Below are positions 36,732 to 44,618 of a stretch of 64,000 nucleotides of DNA, one piece after another. Each line of letters opens with the position of its first letter. Position 1 is the first letter of the stretch. Origin of the DNA: Halorhabdus tiamatea SARL4B. GTDB lineage: Archaea > Halobacteriota > Halobacteria > Halobacteriales > Haloarculaceae. The position numbers and the translations under genes were made by a program. Below the pieces are notes generated by a model. The model was given only the letters and a program-made list of their open reading frames with translations. It had not been told where the DNA came from and searched no databases. The stretch is from positions 1,426,001 through 1,490,000 of the forward strand of contig NC_021921.1 of assembly GCF_000470655.1 (NCBI RefSeq). Direction: 5' to 3'.

Positions 36732-37451
36732 ATGACCCGACCATCAGTACTCGTCCCGATCCGCGTGCTCGAAGGTGAATCGCTCCCGGAGGGGGTCCCC
36801 GACCTCCTCTCGAACGCCCACGTCGTCCTGCTGGGGTATCACGTCGTCCCCGGCCAGACGGCCCCCGGCCAGGCCCGGATGCAGTTCGAGGAGAAGGCGC
36901 TGGCCCGTCTCGAGGAGTTCGAGACGGTGCTTGCCGACGCCGGCGCGGCCGTCGAACATCGGCTGGTGTTCACCCACGACGCCCAGCAGACGATCGACCG
37001 TCAGATCGAGGAGAACGACTGCCTCGCCGCGCTCGTTCCCCGTTCCCTGGGTGACCTCGAAGACGTGCTCGTCGCCGTCCGCGGCACCGTCGGTATCGAC
37101 CGACTGGCCCGCGTCGTCGGTGGCCTGTTCTCCGATCGCGACATCGACGTGACGCTGTATCACGTGACCAGCGACGACGAGACTGACGCCGACGTGGACG
37201 TGCTGCTGGACGGGCTTGCCGACCGCCTGGCCGACGAGGACGTCGATCCAGACCGGATCAAGACGCGACTCGACCAGGACGTGAATCCGGTCGACGCGAT
37301 CGTCGACCTCGCCGAATCCTACGATTGCGTTGTCATGGGCGAGTCCGACACGACGCTCGCGACGTTCGTCTTCGGGATGCCCGCCGATCAGGTCGCCGAT
37401 ACGTTCCTCGGGCCTGTCCTGGTCGTCCAGCGGGAACCGAGCGAGGAGTGA
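36732..37451 (+). CDS. Universal stress protein (UspA) domain protein
   Basis: A 239-aa protein, probably two tandem Usp-like domains. The first starts RPSVLVPIRVLEGESLPEG; the second, at about residue 125, includes DIDVTLYHVTSD and YDCVVMGESDTTLATFVFG...VLVVQREP. The nucleotide-binding G-x2-G-x9-G motif is imperfect. The ATG at 36732 lies one base after the permease stop. It probably modulates the APC permease, by analogy with other transporter-Usp pairs. Confidence 0.85.
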   Translation: MTRPSVLVPIRVLEGESLPEGVPDLLSNAHVVLLGYHVVPGQTAPGQARMQFEEKALARLEEFETVLADAGAAVEHRLVFTHDAQQTIDRQIEENDCLAALVPRSLGDLEDVLVAVRGTVGIDRLARVVGGLFSDRDIDVTLYHVTSDDETDADVDVLLDGLADRLADEDVDPDRIKTRLDQDVNPVDAIVDLAESYDCVVMGESDTTLATFVFGMPADQVADTFLGPVLVVQREPSEE

Positions 37452-37520
37452 CCACTCGGTCTCCAGTACCCATTCCTCTCCGGAACCAGTCTTATCCGCT
37501 GTGGCCCCTTTGTTTGCGCG

Positions 37521-38381
37521 ATGGCTCCAACTACTGGGTCTGAGACCGACGGACCGGTCTGGTTCGTTACGGGTGCGAGCCGTGGTATGGGACGCGAATT
37601 CGCCAGGGCCGCCCTGGATGCGGGACACGCGGTCGTGGCCACCGGCCGGGACACCGACGCCGTGGCCGAGGCCGTCGGCGAGTCCGAGAACCTGCTAGTC
37701 GCGGAACTGGACGTCACGAAACTCGACGACGCCGAGTCAGCAGCGCAGGCGGCCGTGGATCGGTTCGGCCGGATCGACGTGCTGGTCAACAACGCCGGCA
37801 TCTCTTATAAGGGCTTCTTCGAGGAGATGACCACCGAGGAGATCAAACACCAACTGGAGGTGAACTTCTTCGGACAGCTGTACGTCACCCGCGCAGTCCT
37901 CCCGGTCATGCGCGACCAGCGCTCGGGACACATCATCGCGATCTCGTCGGGCGCGGGGCTCTCCGGGTTCGGGTTCAGTTCGGCCTACGCCGCCTCGAAG
38001 CACGCGCTCGAAGGGTGGATGGACGCACTCCACGACGAGGTCGCGCCCGTCGGGATCGACACGACGATCGTCAATCCGGGGTGGTTCCGCACGACCCTCA
38101 CGTCTGCGGAGTCGATGCCCTTCACCGAGCCCGCGATCGACGACTACGACGAGCGCCGCGCGGAACAGATGGAGTGGTGGAACGAACAGGGCGGCCAGCA
38201 GCCGAACGACCCGGCCAGGCTCGCCGAAGCGCTGGTCGAGATCGCCGGTGAAGACGACCCGCCGCGTCGGTTCATCGCCGGCGAGGACGCGATCGAACTC
38301 GCTGAGGAGACGATCGATCGGCTCCAGAACCAGATCGACGCCTACCGCGAACTCTCGACGTCGATGGCGTACGACGCCTAG
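37521..38381 (+). CDS. Short-chain dehydrogenase/reductase
   Basis: A 286-aa classical SDR oxidoreductase. The cofactor motif TGASRGMG is near residue 18, NNAG (VLVNNAGIS) is near residue 90, and the catalytic Ser and YAASK follow (AISSGAGLSGFGFSSAYAASKHAL). The loop NPGWFRTT is typical. Substrate and NAD/NADP preference are unclear, although the Arg after the glycine motif favours NADP. It stands alone, with a TATA-like CTTATC about 30 bases upstream. Confidence 0.9.
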   Translation: MAPTTGSETDGPVWFVTGASRGMGREFARAALDAGHAVVATGRDTDAVAEAVGESENLLVAELDVTKLDDAESAAQAAVDRFGRIDVLVNNAGISYKGFFEEMTTEEIKHQLEVNFFGQLYVTRAVLPVMRDQRSGHIIAISSGAGLSGFGFSSAYAASKHALEGWMDALHDEVAPVGIDTTIVNPGWFRTTLTSAESMPFTEPAIDDYDERRAEQMEWWNEQGGQQPNDPARLAEALVEIAGEDDPPRRFIAGEDAIELAEETIDRLQNQIDAYRELSTSMAYDA

Positions 38382-38408
38382 TCGGCATTGCGTATATCGA
38401 TATACGAT

Positions 38409-38778
38409 TTATAACTGTCCGGACAGCCAACTGACGCCAAGCGGCGCGAACAGTAGCGTCAGCGGGACGACGATCCACACCTGGCCGGCCAGGACATTGT
38501 ACTGTGCGATGGTCTCGCTCGGCGGCGTTCCTTCGAGGAATCCGACGAGAAACTCGAAACCGACGGTGAGTACGGTCCAGCTCGCGCCGACGGCCAGCAA
38601 CTCCGCTTGCGTATAGTCGATCGGAGTGGTTCCGAAGTACAGGGCTGCCACCACGATGATCGCGACCACCAACATCGCGGTCGAAAGGACGTGGCCGGTG
38701 TACTCGCCGACGCGGTCGATCAGAACGGTCTCGCGGAACACGCCGTTGGCGACAGCGATCACTGCCATCACGATCCAT
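38409..38778 (-). pseudogene. Membrane-protein gene, C-terminal part (split by insertion)
   Basis: The main part of a small membrane protein with three to four hydrophobic segments (STAMLVVAIIVVAALYFG, ELLAVGASWTVLTVGFEFLVGF, VWIVVPLTLLFAPLGVSWL). The current ORF starts abruptly inside helix 1 (WIV-MAVIAVANGVF). The missing N-terminus is found, in frame, at 40263-40328 beyond the TnpB element. The rebuilt protein would be 141 aa. Translation from GTG 38771 or ATG 38768 could still give a product with a damaged first helix. Confidence 0.75.
38769..38778. repeat. 10-bp direct repeat flanking the inserted DNA (left copy)
   Basis: CACGATCCAT is repeated exactly at 40263-40272. Joining the two gene pieces at this repeat restores a continuous reading frame, so it looks like a target duplication or repeat-mediated rearrangement junction. 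Confidence 0.65.
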
Positions 38779-38822
38779 CTTGATACAGCGAGGGAATCGC
38801 GCCCTTCCCGTGAGTGACGAGT

Positions 38823-38841
38823 GTTCTGACCTAGTCAGAAC
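38823..38841. repeat. Inverted repeat in the 153-bp left segment
   Basis: GTTCTGAC and GTCAGAAC form a perfect 8-bp stem with a 3-base spacer. It sits in the anonymous part of the insertion. The same 153 bp also contains GAGGGAATCGCG twice. Confidence 0.5.
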
Positions 38842-38935
38842 CGAGGAACGAACAGGGCTGGAGGGAATCGCGTACGCTCTATACAGCAATCCACCGGCTA
38901 TCCCACAGCTGACTCCCCAGTGTTATTTCACTATA

Positions 38936-38958
38936 TGAGTAACTTTTATACTTACTCA
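38936..38958. repeat. Left-end hairpin of the TnpB element
   Basis: TGAGTAA and TTACTCA form a perfect 7-bp stem around a 9-base loop, five bases after the TTCAC that would be the target-adjacent motif. This is the usual arrangement of IS200/IS605 subterminal hairpins. Confidence 0.6.
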
Positions 38959-38965
38959 AATACAT

Positions 38966-40207
38966 ATGGATACTGTGGAGCTTCGACGTACTGCCGTCGT
39001 GAAACTTGACGTAGGTGACGAGAAACTTGACGTAGGTGACGATGCTCACCGCCTTCTCCAAGAGACGATAGAGCGCTTCAAACAGGCCGCTCAGATGGCT
39101 GCAGACGACGGATGGAACGGCACTGAAGACGGCTATATCGTCACGTCGAAAACTGAACTCCACGACCGGACATACGACGCAGTACGCGAAGCGACCGACG
39201 AACTCAACGCTGACCTCGTGTGTGCCGCGCGGAATCGGGCCGCCGACGCACTCGATTCCTGTGCCGAACAACGCAAAGACGGCGAGAATCCCTCGAAACC
39301 ACAATTCACGTCGGATTCAGTCGTCTACAACCGCAACGCAATCACCTACTACGACGACTACGCCACGCTTGCCACTGTGGACGGCCGTATCGAAGCTGAG
39401 TATGTCCTCCCTGACGAAGACGTCCCACCGACGACATACTTCTGTAAAGAGTGGGAGAAACGCGAAGCGACGTTGCATCACCGTGACGGCGACTACTACC
39501 TCCACATCGCTGTCGTGAAAGAGACGGACACAGAGCCGGAAGATGCCGAGAACGGAACGGTTCTCGGCGTAGACTTGAATGTGGATGGACACCTTGCCGT
39601 CACTTCGAGTGGCGCGTTCATCGGCAACGCCGACTACCTCAACCACAAACGCCGAGAATACGAAAAGCGGCGTGGGAAGATGCAACAGGCAGGAACGCGG
39701 TCGGCCCACTTGACGATGCAATCACTCGGTGGGCGATTCGCCAACTGGAGCGAAGACTACCTCCACCGTGTCTCGAAGGGACTGGTACAGGAAGCTCTCG
39801 CCCACGACTGTACGCACATCGCGTTCGAGAAGCTGAAACATATCCGCAAACGTATCTCGAACGCGTCGAAGTTCCAGCAGTGGGCGTTCCGTCGTATCCA
39901 AGAGTACACCGAGTACAAAGCTGCTGAGTATGGTATCGCCGTCGAGAAGATCGCGCCACAGTACACCAGTCAACGGTGTAGCCACGTTGACTGTAGCTTC
40001 ACGCACGACGACAACAGAGACAGCGACGAGTTCGAATGTCTAAAATGTGGGCGCGAGTACCACGCCGACTACAACGCCGCGAAGAACATCGCTCGGAAAC
40101 TACTCCAGAACTGGCACAAGTCTGGGTCTGGAGGGGTAACCAGTCATCTTGCCCTGAAGTCGGGGACGTTGAACGTGAACGGCATTTACACGCCTACCAC
40201 CGTTTAG
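38966..40207 (+). CDS. tnpB: RNA-guided endonuclease TnpB (IS200/IS605 family)
   Basis: A 413-aa TnpB protein. The split RuvC nuclease triad is intact: D203 in GVDLNVDG, E288 in FEKL and D368 in HADYNAAKN. A four-Cys zinc ribbon (CSHVDC and CLKCG) lies between the last two. Near the N-terminus a 7-residue unit, KLDVGDE/KLDVGDD, is tandemly duplicated by an exact 21-bp repeat. TnpB proteins cut DNA guided by a right-end-derived RNA. No TnpA is encoded here. The protein looks full length and potentially active. Confidence 0.92.
   Translation: MDTVELRRTAVVKLDVGDEKLDVGDDAHRLLQETIERFKQAAQMAADDGWNGTEDGYIVTSKTELHDRTYDAVREATDELNADLVCAARNRAADALDSCAEQRKDGENPSKPQFTSDSVVYNRNAITYYDDYATLATVDGRIEAEYVLPDEDVPPTTYFCKEWEKREATLHHRDGDYYLHIAVVKETDTEPEDAENGTVLGVDLNVDGHLAVTSSGAFIGNADYLNHKRREYEKRRGKMQQAGTRSAHLTMQSLGGRFANWSEDYLHRVSKGLVQEALAHDCTHIAFEKLKHIRKRISNASKFQQWAFRRIQEYTEYKAAEYGIAVEKIAPQYTSQRCSHVDCSFTHDDNRDSDEFECLKCGREYHADYNAAKNIARKLLQNWHKSGSGGVTSHLALKSGTLNVNGIYTPTTV
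39001..39042 (+). repeat. 21-bp tandem duplication inside tnpB
   Basis: Two copies of a 21-bp unit starting GAAACTTGACGTAGGTGAC encode a repeated KLDVGD. It adds seven residues just before the conserved DDAHRLLQETI helix. Copy units are 39001-39021 and 39022-39042, with one difference at the last position read through into the next codon. Confidence 0.8.
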
Positions 40208-40262
40208 TGGTCAGAACGGGAGTCCACCGACAAGCTCCGCCCTTCAGGGCGGAGAAGGTGAC
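40120..40262 (+). ncRNA. Putative omega (reRNA) guide RNA region of the TnpB element
   Basis: In IS200/IS605 elements the guide RNA covers the 3' end of tnpB and the right end, with the guide taken from the flanking DNA. Here two hairpins, ACCAC/GTGGT at 40196-40211 and CTCCGCCC/GGGCGGAG at 40235-40254, match that scaffold layout. The 5' limit is a guess. The guide would begin near 40263. Confidence 0.45.
40235..40254. repeat. Right-end hairpin of the TnpB element
   Basis: CTCCGCCC and GGGCGGAG form a perfect 8-bp GC-rich stem with a TTCA loop, the recurring right-end structure of haloarchaeal TnpB elements as I recall them. The element probably ends a few bases later, at about 40262. Confidence 0.65.
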
Positions 40263-40328
40263 CACGATCCATAGTGCCAGGGGATAGACGAGGACGGACG
40301 CTCGGATCGATTCAGTGCTCAATGCCAT
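40263..40328 (-). pseudogene. Membrane-protein gene, detached N-terminal 22 codons
   Basis: Read on the minus strand from ATG 40328, this encodes a 22-residue start (MALSTESIRASVLVYPLALW-IV). It is in frame with the fragment ending at 38409 once the inserted DNA is removed. It begins the first membrane helix, which continues as MAVIAVANG in the other fragment. Its 3' 10 bp are the right copy of the CACGATCCAT repeat. The rest of the gap up to 40507 holds nothing else I can identify. Confidence 0.7.
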
Positions 40329-40507
40329 GTCGCTTGCTACGACTGGCAAGAGCATAGCCGTATCGCGCGTGATGCTTGGTGCGTCTCGACGGTGCGCCGT
40401 GTGGGGGGATTCCCGGCGGGGTCATTGATCGAAATGCGACCCACGCCACAACCGATAAATCAAATACGACTATACTGAAGTGCGGTCTGTTGGCGGGCAC
40501 TCCATAC

Positions 40508-43225
40508 CTACCGTCTCGTATCGAAATCGAACCGTGCACCGCCCTCGCTCGACTCACCGACGGAAACCGTCCAGCCGTGTGCCTTTGCGATGTCTTCGAC
40601 GATCGAGAGGCCAAAGCCCGTCCCGCCCTCGTTGGTGGTGACGCCGTGGTCGAACACGGATTCTCGATCCTCGGGTGGAATCCCGACACCGTCGTCCGCG
40701 ACGTAGAACCCGCCATCCGCTCGCTTGCCGACGGTGATCGTCACGTCTTTGCCGCCGTATTCTACGGCGTCGTCGGACTGCGTCCGACTGCTCGAGGGAC
40801 TCCGTCCCTCGCGGTCCTGACGAGCCTGTGAGTCAGGGCTCGTGGAACCATGTTCCACGGCGTTCCGGAAGAGGTTCTCGAACAGTTGACTCAACCGACC
40901 GGGGTCACCGGCGACGACTGGCACGTCGTCGGCGACGTCCACCGTCGCCTCGCTCGTGTCGACGTAGCCCCACGCTTCCCGTGCAACGGCCCCGAGGTCG
41001 ATCTCCTCCGCGTCCTCGATCGTCGTTTCACCACGGGCGAGCGTCAGGAGGTCCTCGATGAGTCGTTCGATACGGGCGTGGGCAGACTCGACCTTCGTGA
41101 AGTGTTCCGGATCGCGCGTCTCGGCGGCCACTTCGAGAAAGCCCATCGCGACGGTGAGCGGGTTCCGGAGGTCGTGGGCCACGACGCTGGCGAACTGATC
41201 GAGGCGTTCGTTCTGACGCTTGAGTTCGGCTTCACGCTTTGCCCGCGCCAGGGATGCCTCGACAGTCGAACCGAGAATCCTGAACAGGTCGACGTCCGTC
41301 TCGGAGAACTTCTGGGTCGTCGGCGATCCGGTCGAGAGCAGGCCGTACTCGCCCAGTGGGACCTGGACCTCGCTTCGCATCTCCGTGTCCTCGTTGTAGC
41401 GTCCGGCCTGTTCGCTGACGTCGTCGAATACCTGCACTTCGCCGGATTCGAACGCGTCCCAGGCGAGGCTGTCTCCAGGCGTGAACCGCGGCGATTCACC
41501 GAAGAGTTCTCTCGCCTTTGACGTCTCGGTGATCGGGACGAGGGCGTGTTCCCGGTCGTCGTATGCCCAGATCGCGGTGGTCTCGAGTCCGAGGATTTCG
41601 ACGGCAGCGTCGACAGCGAGATCTCCGATCTCCCCGGTGGACTGTGCGGCGCTGAGTTGCTGTGCGGTTCGCTGTAGCGACCGGAGACGGCTTTCGAGCT
41701 GTTTCTGCTCGGTGATGTCTTCGAGGACGGCGAGAATGCTCGTCACCTCACCGTCCGAATCCGAAATCGGCGCGACCGAGAGCAGCAGATCCAGTCGTCG
41801 TCCGTCCTTGGTTTCTCGCTGAATCTCCTTCCCCCGGATCGGGCTCCCCTCGAGTGCCGCCTGGCGATGGGCCTCGAACTCCGTCTGCCGGTCCTCGGGG
41901 ACCATCGGGTTGAACTCTCCGATGACTTCCTCGCTCGACCAGCCGAACATCTCCTCTGCGCCTTTATTCCAGCGCAAGACATTTCCGTCGGCATCGATCT
42001 CCATGATCGTGAGCGGCGCTGCCTCGATGAGTCCCTCCAGGCGCTGGTTCGTCTGTTCGAGTGTGCGTTCCCGCCGTACTTGCTCGGTCACGTTTCGCGC
42101 GATCCCGACGATCCGGACGGTCTCGTCGTCGACGATGACCGGTGCCAGCGACGTCTCCCAGAATCGGGCGTCGGGGGCGACCATCAACTCCTCGCGGTAG
42201 GAGATCGGCTCACGTTGCTCGACGCACTCCCGGTAATTGGCATCGAGTTCCGCACCGCGTTCCTCGCCGAAGACGTCCCGCGGCGTCCTACCTGTGACTT
42301 CTTCGGTCGAAAGCCCTGTCTGGGTTTCATACCCCGGACTGAGCTGTGCAAACTGGAACGTGGGTTCCTGGCCCGTCGTGTCTACGTCGAGGAGGAAGAT
42401 CGCGTCGCCGGAGGTATCGAGCAACGCGTCGTACTCCTCGGCGAGTTCCCGGTACTCCCGTTGCCGTTCCTTCCGTTCGGTTATCTCCTGGGAGAAGACA
42501 GTCAGGCCGTCCTCGTCGGGGAACACGCGGACGTCGACCCAGTACCCGAAGGGCTCGCCGACGTACTGTTCGAAGGAAACCGCTTCGCCGGTTTCCATCG
42601 CCGTCCGGTAGCGTTCTTCGAGTTCCGTCCCCACGATCGACGGGAACTCCTCCCAGAGCGTCTTGCCGACGACGGCGGCCGGCTCTCGACCCACGCGCTC
42701 GCCCATCTTCTCGTTCATGTATTCGATCCGCCAGTCGGTGTCCACGGCGTAGATCGCGTCGGTCGCCCGTTCGAGCGTCCGACGGAATCGGTCGCTCATC
42801 CGATCGGCGGCGGCCCGCTTTCTGGCGGCGTCCACCAGCGTCTCGATCCGCCGGGCCAGCAACTTGAACTTCTCCTGATTCGGCCGGATCGGAATGTAAT
42901 CGGAGACGTCGGCCCGCGTCGCGCGGCTCGCGACTTCCTCGCTCCCTCGTCCGGTGAACAGGACGGTCGGGAGATCCTCGTCCGCCGCCTGGACTTCTTC
43001 GAGCAGGTCGATCCCGGTCCCAGCTGGGAGCGCGTAGGACGTCACCACGCAGTCGACAGCGATCGTCGCAAGTTGCTCCATCGCCGTCTCCGCGTCAGCC
43101 GCCGTCCGCACGTCGATATCTCCGAACCGTGACAGTTTCGTCCGGACCAGGTCCGCGAACGCACTGTCGTCGTTCACGTATAGCACCTCTATCGGTCCGG
43201 AAGCACTGTCGTCAAACCGAGCCAT
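40508..43225 (-). CDS. Sensor histidine kinase with degenerate receiver, three PAS and a GAF domain
   Basis: A 905-aa soluble sensor kinase. An N-terminal receiver-like domain (about 11-125) keeps the acidic pair (D19, D20). It has Ser (S63 in VVTSYALP) where the phosphoacceptor Asp should be, and IPIR replaces the usual Lys segment. Three PAS domains follow (the third NVLRWNKGAEEMFGWSSEEVIGE), then a GAF domain, a HisKA H-box (VVAHDLRNPL) and a HATPase with ENLFRNAVEH and GTGFGLSIV. I chose ATG 43225; the longer upstream frame is basic shadow. Signal unknown. Confidence 0.88.
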   Translation of the reverse strand: MARFDDSASGPIEVLYVNDDSAFADLVRTKLSRFGDIDVRTAADAETAMEQLATIAVDCVVTSYALPAGTGIDLLEEVQAADEDLPTVLFTGRGSEEVASRATRADVSDYIPIRPNQEKFKLLARRIETLVDAARKRAAADRMSDRFRRTLERATDAIYAVDTDWRIEYMNEKMGERVGREPAAVVGKTLWEEFPSIVGTELEERYRTAMETGEAVSFEQYVGEPFGYWVDVRVFPDEDGLTVFSQEITERKERQREYRELAEEYDALLDTSGDAIFLLDVDTTGQEPTFQFAQLSPGYETQTGLSTEEVTGRTPRDVFGEERGAELDANYRECVEQREPISYREELMVAPDARFWETSLAPVIVDDETVRIVGIARNVTEQVRRERTLEQTNQRLEGLIEAAPLTIMEIDADGNVLRWNKGAEEMFGWSSEEVIGEFNPMVPEDRQTEFEAHRQAALEGSPIRGKEIQRETKDGRRLDLLLSVAPISDSDGEVTSILAVLEDITEQKQLESRLRSLQRTAQQLSAAQSTGEIGDLAVDAAVEILGLETTAIWAYDDREHALVPITETSKARELFGESPRFTPGDSLAWDAFESGEVQVFDDVSEQAGRYNEDTEMRSEVQVPLGEYGLLSTGSPTTQKFSETDVDLFRILGSTVEASLARAKREAELKRQNERLDQFASVVAHDLRNPLTVAMGFLEVAAETRDPEHFTKVESAHARIERLIEDLLTLARGETTIEDAEEIDLGAVAREAWGYVDTSEATVDVADDVPVVAGDPGRLSQLFENLFRNAVEHGSTSPDSQARQDREGRSPSSSRTQSDDAVEYGGKDVTITVGKRADGGFYVADDGVGIPPEDRESVFDHGVTTNEGGTGFGLSIVEDIAKAHGWTVSVGESSEGGARFDFDTRR

Positions 43226-43373
43226 CCTACAGGGACTAGCCAGCGTGGCTATATGAATCGTTGGTAGCAGTCCTCGTTTTTTGCGACGGTGATCGCCGTG
43301 GTGTGTTCGCGTCCGACCACATCGAACCGTCGCCGTCTGCACTCGTCCGCTCGTCATCGAGCACTCATCACCG

Positions 43374-44531
43374 TCACTGGATCGAAGTCGCTGGTGGCTC
43401 GGTGACCATGCCGACGCTGGTGAACGAAAAGCGCGTCCCTTCGTCGCCGGTCTCGACCGTCCCGTCCCACCCGTGGCCGGAGACCACCCGCTCGACGATG
43501 AGCAGTCCCAGGCCACGGCGCTCGCTCCCGAAGGACCCGCCGAACAGCGAGTCGGCGATGGCTGGCGGGAGTCCTGGTCCGTCGTCGGCGACGACGAACC
43601 CCTCGTCAGTCCCCTCGACGGTTACCCGGACGCCCGGCTCGCAGTGTTCGTCGACGTTCCGAAAGAGGTTCTCGAACAACTGCTGAAGTCGGGACGCGTC
43701 GGCACGGATCGTCCGGTCGTTCTCCACGGCGAGTACTGCGGATTCCGGACCGACGGTCCGCCAGGCCCGCTGGGCGATCTCCGCCAGTGAGACCGGTTGA
43801 CGCTCGCCGACATCGGCCCCCTCGCGGGCCAGCGAGAGCGTCTCCGTGATGAGGTGTTCCATCCGATCCAGGGAGTCGAGGACCGTCTGCAGGTGGGTCG
43901 CCTCGGGATCGGAGACGGATTCCGCGACGAGTTCCGTATACCCACGCGCGCCAGTCAGCGGGTTCCGCAAGTCGTGGGCAAGGACGCCCGCGAACTCAGT
44001 CAGGCGTTCGTTCTGTGCGTCGAGTGCCTGGTGGTGTTGTTCCCGTTCGATCTCGTAGCTGATCCACTGCGTGAGCAACTGGACGAACCGCCGCTCGTCG
44101 TGAGTGAAGTCCCGCTCCAGCGGGTGCTCACCCGAATAACAGAGGGTGCCGTACACCTCGCCGTCGACGACGACGGCATCGCCGATGTAACACTGCAACC
44201 CCGTCGCGTCGCGGGCGACGTCGTCGGTGTACGGGGAGTTCTCGGCGTCGGCGACTACGAGCATCTCGCGGTCGGCGACGACGTGGCGACACCACGTTTC
44301 CCCGAGTTCGTGGGTCGTCCCTGCCTCGTAGGTGCCACTTTCGATGGTCGAGTCGACGATCTCGTACTGGCCGGCACCCGTATACGACAGGACGCCGTAT
44401 TCGAGGTCCAGCCGATCCCGTCCGAGCGTGATCGCTCGTTCGATCTTCTCGTCGAGGGAGGCGGACCGATCGGTGCCGAGTTCGAACAGATCACGAAAGT
44501 AATTCCGAGACGTTTCCCTGGCCATGCCCAT
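43374..44531 (-). CDS. GAF-domain sensor histidine kinase
   Basis: A 385-aa soluble kinase. A GAF domain fills about residues 20-175 (LDEKIERAITLGRDRLDLEYGVLSY ... VVDGEVYGTLCYSGE). It is followed by a HisKA H-box (VLAHDLRNPLTGARGYTELV) and a HATPase with an LFENLFRNVDEHC N-box, a DDGPGLPP G1 box and a RGLGLLIVERVV G2 box. ATG 44531 (MGMARE) or ATG 44525 (MARE) are both possible. It lies between the larger kinase and the GT2 gene in the same orientation. It may signal to the stand-alone receiver at 47201. Confidence 0.87.
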   Translation of the reverse strand: MGMARETSRNYFRDLFELGTDRSASLDEKIERAITLGRDRLDLEYGVLSYTGAGQYEIVDSTIESGTYEAGTTHELGETWCRHVVADREMLVVADAENSPYTDDVARDATGLQCYIGDAVVVDGEVYGTLCYSGEHPLERDFTHDERRFVQLLTQWISYEIEREQHHQALDAQNERLTEFAGVLAHDLRNPLTGARGYTELVAESVSDPEATHLQTVLDSLDRMEHLITETLSLAREGADVGERQPVSLAEIAQRAWRTVGPESAVLAVENDRTIRADASRLQQLFENLFRNVDEHCEPGVRVTVEGTDEGFVVADDGPGLPPAIADSLFGGSFGSERRGLGLLIVERVVSGHGWDGTVETGDEGTRFSFTSVGMVTEPPATSIQ

Positions 44532-44618
44532 TGGTGCCAGCCAACGGGGGAAAACGTTTGGTTGCGGAGGCACCGCGGAACCCCCGAACTACCGTTCCGT
44601 CAGCGTGGAACGCTCCCG

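Larger units (their letters stand above)
38779..40262. mobile_element. Inserted DNA with IS200/IS605-type TnpB element
   Basis: This 1,484-bp segment separates two in-frame halves of a membrane-protein gene. It contains a 153-bp left part of unknown nature (38779-38931), then a TnpB-only element. The element begins after TTCAC (38927-38931), has a left-end hairpin at 38936-38958, carries the tnpB gene, and ends in right-end hairpins at 40196-40211 and 40235-40254. No tnpA is present, so transposition would need help in trans. IS200/IS605 elements normally make no target duplication, so the flanking 10-bp repeat is unexplained. Confidence 0.7.

Noticed and set aside
35408-36733. 441-aa antisense ORF opposite the APC permease
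   Set aside because: Composition rich in Asp/Arg/Gln with no hydrophobic segments or motif, and the sense strand has 12 membrane helices.
43226-43373. Gap between the two sensor kinases examined for a small gene or RNA
   Set aside because: No ORF with a plausible start and composition and no stable inverted repeat was seen.
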